Shown one piece after another: positions 12,812 to 14,776 of a stretch of DNA of 14,776 nucleotides. Position 1 is the first letter of the stretch. Every line of letters begins with the position of its first letter. A program made the position numbers and the translations under genes. This stretch comes from Bacteroides sp. (GTDB lineage: Bacteria > Bacteroidota > Bacteroidia > Bacteroidales > Bacteroidaceae): NCBI GenBank assembly GCA_030529405.1, contig JAUMWZ010000008.1:1422-16197 (forward strand). The letters are read 5' to 3'. A model generated the notes under the pieces. That model had not been told where the DNA came from, did no database searches, and saw only the letters and a program-made list of their open reading frames with translations.

Positions 12812-14656
12812 TTACTTGTCCTTGTTGTTGCTGGCGAAAAAGTTTACAATGATTTCAGCTTTATGTTTGCCAACGGCTGACGTAAGTTCCTCTTTGCTTG
12901 CGTTGTGTATGCCTTTTACACTCTTAAACCTCTTCAGAAGTGTTTGCTTAGTCTTTTCTCCTATTCCGCTGATGTTGTCAAGCACTGACGCTGTTTGTCG
13001 TTTCTCTCGCTTTTGTCTATGGAATGTTATTGCAAAGCGATGCACCTCGTCTTGAATGTTTATAAGCAACTTGAAAAGTGGACTTCTTTGCTTTATCATT
13101 ATGTGTTGTGGAGGAAAGCCGTAAAGCATTTCAGAGGTGCGGTGTTTATCGTCTTTTGCCAAACCTGCTATTGGTATTGTTATGCCTAACTCACTTAACG
13201 CCTTGCGCGCGCATTCCATTTGTCCTTTACCACCATCAACAATCAACAGATTGGGTAGAGGCTCGTTATGCTCTATAAAGTGGCTGTATCTTCTTGTTAT
13301 TACTTCTCGCATAGTAGCATAGTCGTCTGCCCCGACAACAGTCTTTACATTATATTTGCGATAGTCTTTCTTTGACGGTTTGCCATGCTTGAATACCACG
13401 CAAGCAGATACTGCATCGGTGCCTTGTGTGTTAGAATTGTCGAAACACTCTATATGCATAGGTAGGGAAGGAAGTTTGAGTGCCTGCTGAAGTTCCTTCA
13501 ATATGCTTGTGTTCTTTTGTTGTGGATTGAGCTTTTCCGCTTGTTTCAGTCTGTCGTACTTATATTGCTTTACGTTCAGCTGTGACAGCTCAAGAAGTTT
13601 GCGCTTATCGCCTCTCTGCGGAATTGTGAACTCCACGTTGTTAAGCTCTATATCGGGAATAAATGGTACGATAATCTCTCTCGAGTAGCTTTTATATCGT
13701 TCTCGCATCTCTACTATACCTAATCCGAGCAGTTCCTCCTTGCTCTCGCTTAGTTTCTTCTTATATTCGAAGGTGTATGCTTGGTTTATAGCCCCGTTTG
13801 TTATGTGTAGGTAGTTTATGTATGCACTGTCTTCGTCATCTTCCTCTATGCTGAACACGTCAAGATTAGTGAGCGTGGGGCTTACAACCTCTGATTTTGC
13901 TCTGTAATTCTCTATCAACTCATATCTCTCCTTGACCTTTTGAGCCTCCTCAAACCTTAGTTGTGAGGCATATTCTTCCATTTCTTCCACTAGTTTCTGA
14001 GATATTTCTTTGGTGTTTCCTCTTAATATCTCTCTTACTTCTGATATGTTTTTAAGGTATTCTTCTTCTGTCTGCAAGCCAATACAAGGTGCTTTGCATC
14101 GCTTTATGTGATATTCTAAGCAGGTTTTGAACTTTCCTGCCCTTATGTTCTCTGGTGTGAGATTGAGTTTGCAGGTTCTTATAGGGTATAGCTTTCTTAT
14201 GAGTTCAAGCAAAGCCTCCATACTGTGTATGTGGGTGTAAGGTCCAAAATAGTTTGAGCCGTCTTTAACTATGCGTCTAGTCTTAAAAACTCGTGGAAAA
14301 AACTCCTTTTGAATGCAAATAGATGGATATGTTTTGTCGTCTTTCAGTAGTACATTATACTTTGGTTTGTGCTTTTTTATTAGGTTGTTCTCCAATAAAA
14401 GCGCATCTTCCTCACTATTTACTACTATGTATTTGATGTCTTCTATCTTGCTAACGAGTATGCTCGTCTTGCCAGCTCCGTGTTCCTTGCTGAAGTATGA
14501 ATATACTCGCTTTTTTAGGTCTTTTGCCTTGCCTACGTATATGATAACCCCCTCCTTGTTGAAGTATTGGTATATGCCGGGCTTGTTAGGAATGCTCCTA
14601 ACTATCTCTTTTAGCCTTTTTATCCTGTCTTTTTTACTTTCTTCTTTGTCTGTCAT
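12812..14656 (-). CDS. uvrC: Excinuclease ABC subunit C
   Basis: A full-length 614-residue UvrC, the dual-incision nuclease of nucleotide excision repair, recruited to damage by UvrB. Order of domains: GIY-YIG nuclease (about 21-105; GIY at 27-29, YVG at 40-42) for the 3' cut; a cysteine region with C162, C179, C187 and C191, the spacing of the four cysteines reported to bind an Fe-S cluster in UvrC; the UVR coiled coil (about 214-249, EEMEEYASQLRFEEAQKVKE) that contacts UvrB; the RNase H-like 5' nuclease (about 355-545) with D406, D474 and H539 as likely catalytic residues; and two C-terminal helix-hairpin-helix motifs (about 560-608, NISGIGEKTKQTLL). It is separated from dtd by 353 bases and repeat array E, so may be transcribed separately. 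Confidence 0.96.
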   Translation of the reverse strand: MTDKEESKKDRIKRLKEIVRSIPNKPGIYQYFNKEGVIIYVGKAKDLKKRVYSYFSKEHGAGKTSILVSKIEDIKYIVVNSEEDALLLENNLIKKHKPKYNVLLKDDKTYPSICIQKEFFPRVFKTRRIVKDGSNYFGPYTHIHSMEALLELIRKLYPIRTCKLNLTPENIRAGKFKTCLEYHIKRCKAPCIGLQTEEEYLKNISEVREILRGNTKEISQKLVEEMEEYASQLRFEEAQKVKERYELIENYRAKSEVVSPTLTNLDVFSIEEDDEDSAYINYLHITNGAINQAYTFEYKKKLSESKEELLGLGIVEMRERYKSYSREIIVPFIPDIELNNVEFTIPQRGDKRKLLELSQLNVKQYKYDRLKQAEKLNPQQKNTSILKELQQALKLPSLPMHIECFDNSNTQGTDAVSACVVFKHGKPSKKDYRKYNVKTVVGADDYATMREVITRRYSHFIEHNEPLPNLLIVDGGKGQMECARKALSELGITIPIAGLAKDDKHRTSEMLYGFPPQHIMIKQRSPLFKLLINIQDEVHRFAITFHRQKREKRQTASVLDNISGIGEKTKQTLLKRFKSVKGIHNASKEELTSAVGKHKAEIIVNFFASNNKDK

Positions 14657-14707
14657 TTTGATGATGGGGTAGAGGGTTATCTCTTTCTGTAAGTCTTTAT
14701 TTAGCCA

Positions 14708-14715
14708 TAAAGTTA
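14708..14715 (-). promoter_or_regulatory. uvrC: Weak candidate uvrC -7 box
   Basis: TAACTTTA on the minus strand matches 7 of 8 positions of TAnnTTTG, about 50 bases before the uvrC start. It is farther away than the other boxes here and has no clear -33 element. Confidence 0.22.
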
Positions 14716-14738
14716 AGTCTTCTTACTCTATTTATAAA

Positions 14739-14776
14739 CTATATACAGTCTTTTTTCAAACTGTATATAATCAAAA
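14739..14776 (+). repeat. 22-bp tandem repeat array F, cut by window end
   Basis: Units start at 14739 (CTATATACAGTCTTT) and 14761 (CTGTATATAATCAAA); a very degenerate one may precede at 14717. TATATACAGT (14740-14749) and ACTGTATATA (14760-14769) form a hairpin with a 10-base loop, as in arrays C and E. It lies upstream of uvrC and may continue past the window. Confidence 0.65.

Overview
The window reads as an AT-rich chromosomal segment of a Bacteroidota bacterium, most likely order Bacteroidales. Three things point there: near-absence of Shine-Dalgarno sequences before clear starts; boxes matching the Bacteroides -7 promoter element (TAnnTTTG) 19-28 bases before several starts; and gene content and protein style (Mrp without a CxxC, a long DeoC, lipoproteins with acidic residues after the lipid-carrying cysteine). 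Genus cannot be fixed from sequence alone.

Layout. 1-4434 is a tightly packed plus-strand run: the 3' part of trmB, mrp (Fe-S/ParA-type ATPase), a U32-family Fe-S protein probably acting on RNA, a YbgC-like hotdog thioesterase, and dprA. Then 4435-5621 is a 1.2-kb spacer between convergent genes, without a credible protein gene but with hairpins and two copies of a 21-bp-period repeat. polA (minus) and a long-chain polyprenyl diphosphate synthase (plus) diverge from about 8.5 kb. A hairpin terminator at 9741-9788 separates the synthase from two small minus-strand lipoprotein genes, one of 33 residues. After a 0.5-kb spacer come deoC, a MazG-like pyrophosphohydrolase and dtd, overlapping or nearly touching (minus). 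uvrC follows upstream, also minus.

The genes are mostly housekeeping: tRNA modification and proofreading (trmB, U32, dtd), DNA replication, repair and uptake (polA, uvrC, dprA), nucleotide clean-up and salvage (MazG-like, deoC), and isoprenoid tail synthesis.

The least expected content is intergenic. Six spacers in the right two thirds carry degenerate tandem repeats of exactly 22 bp, core about CTATATAYAGTTTG plus 7-8 variable bases. All are in the same orientation whichever way the flanking genes point. In three spacers neighbouring units have diverged so that they form a hairpin with a 10-base loop, and one of these is a convincing terminator. I know of no named function for this family. 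It is the best candidate here for something undescribed.
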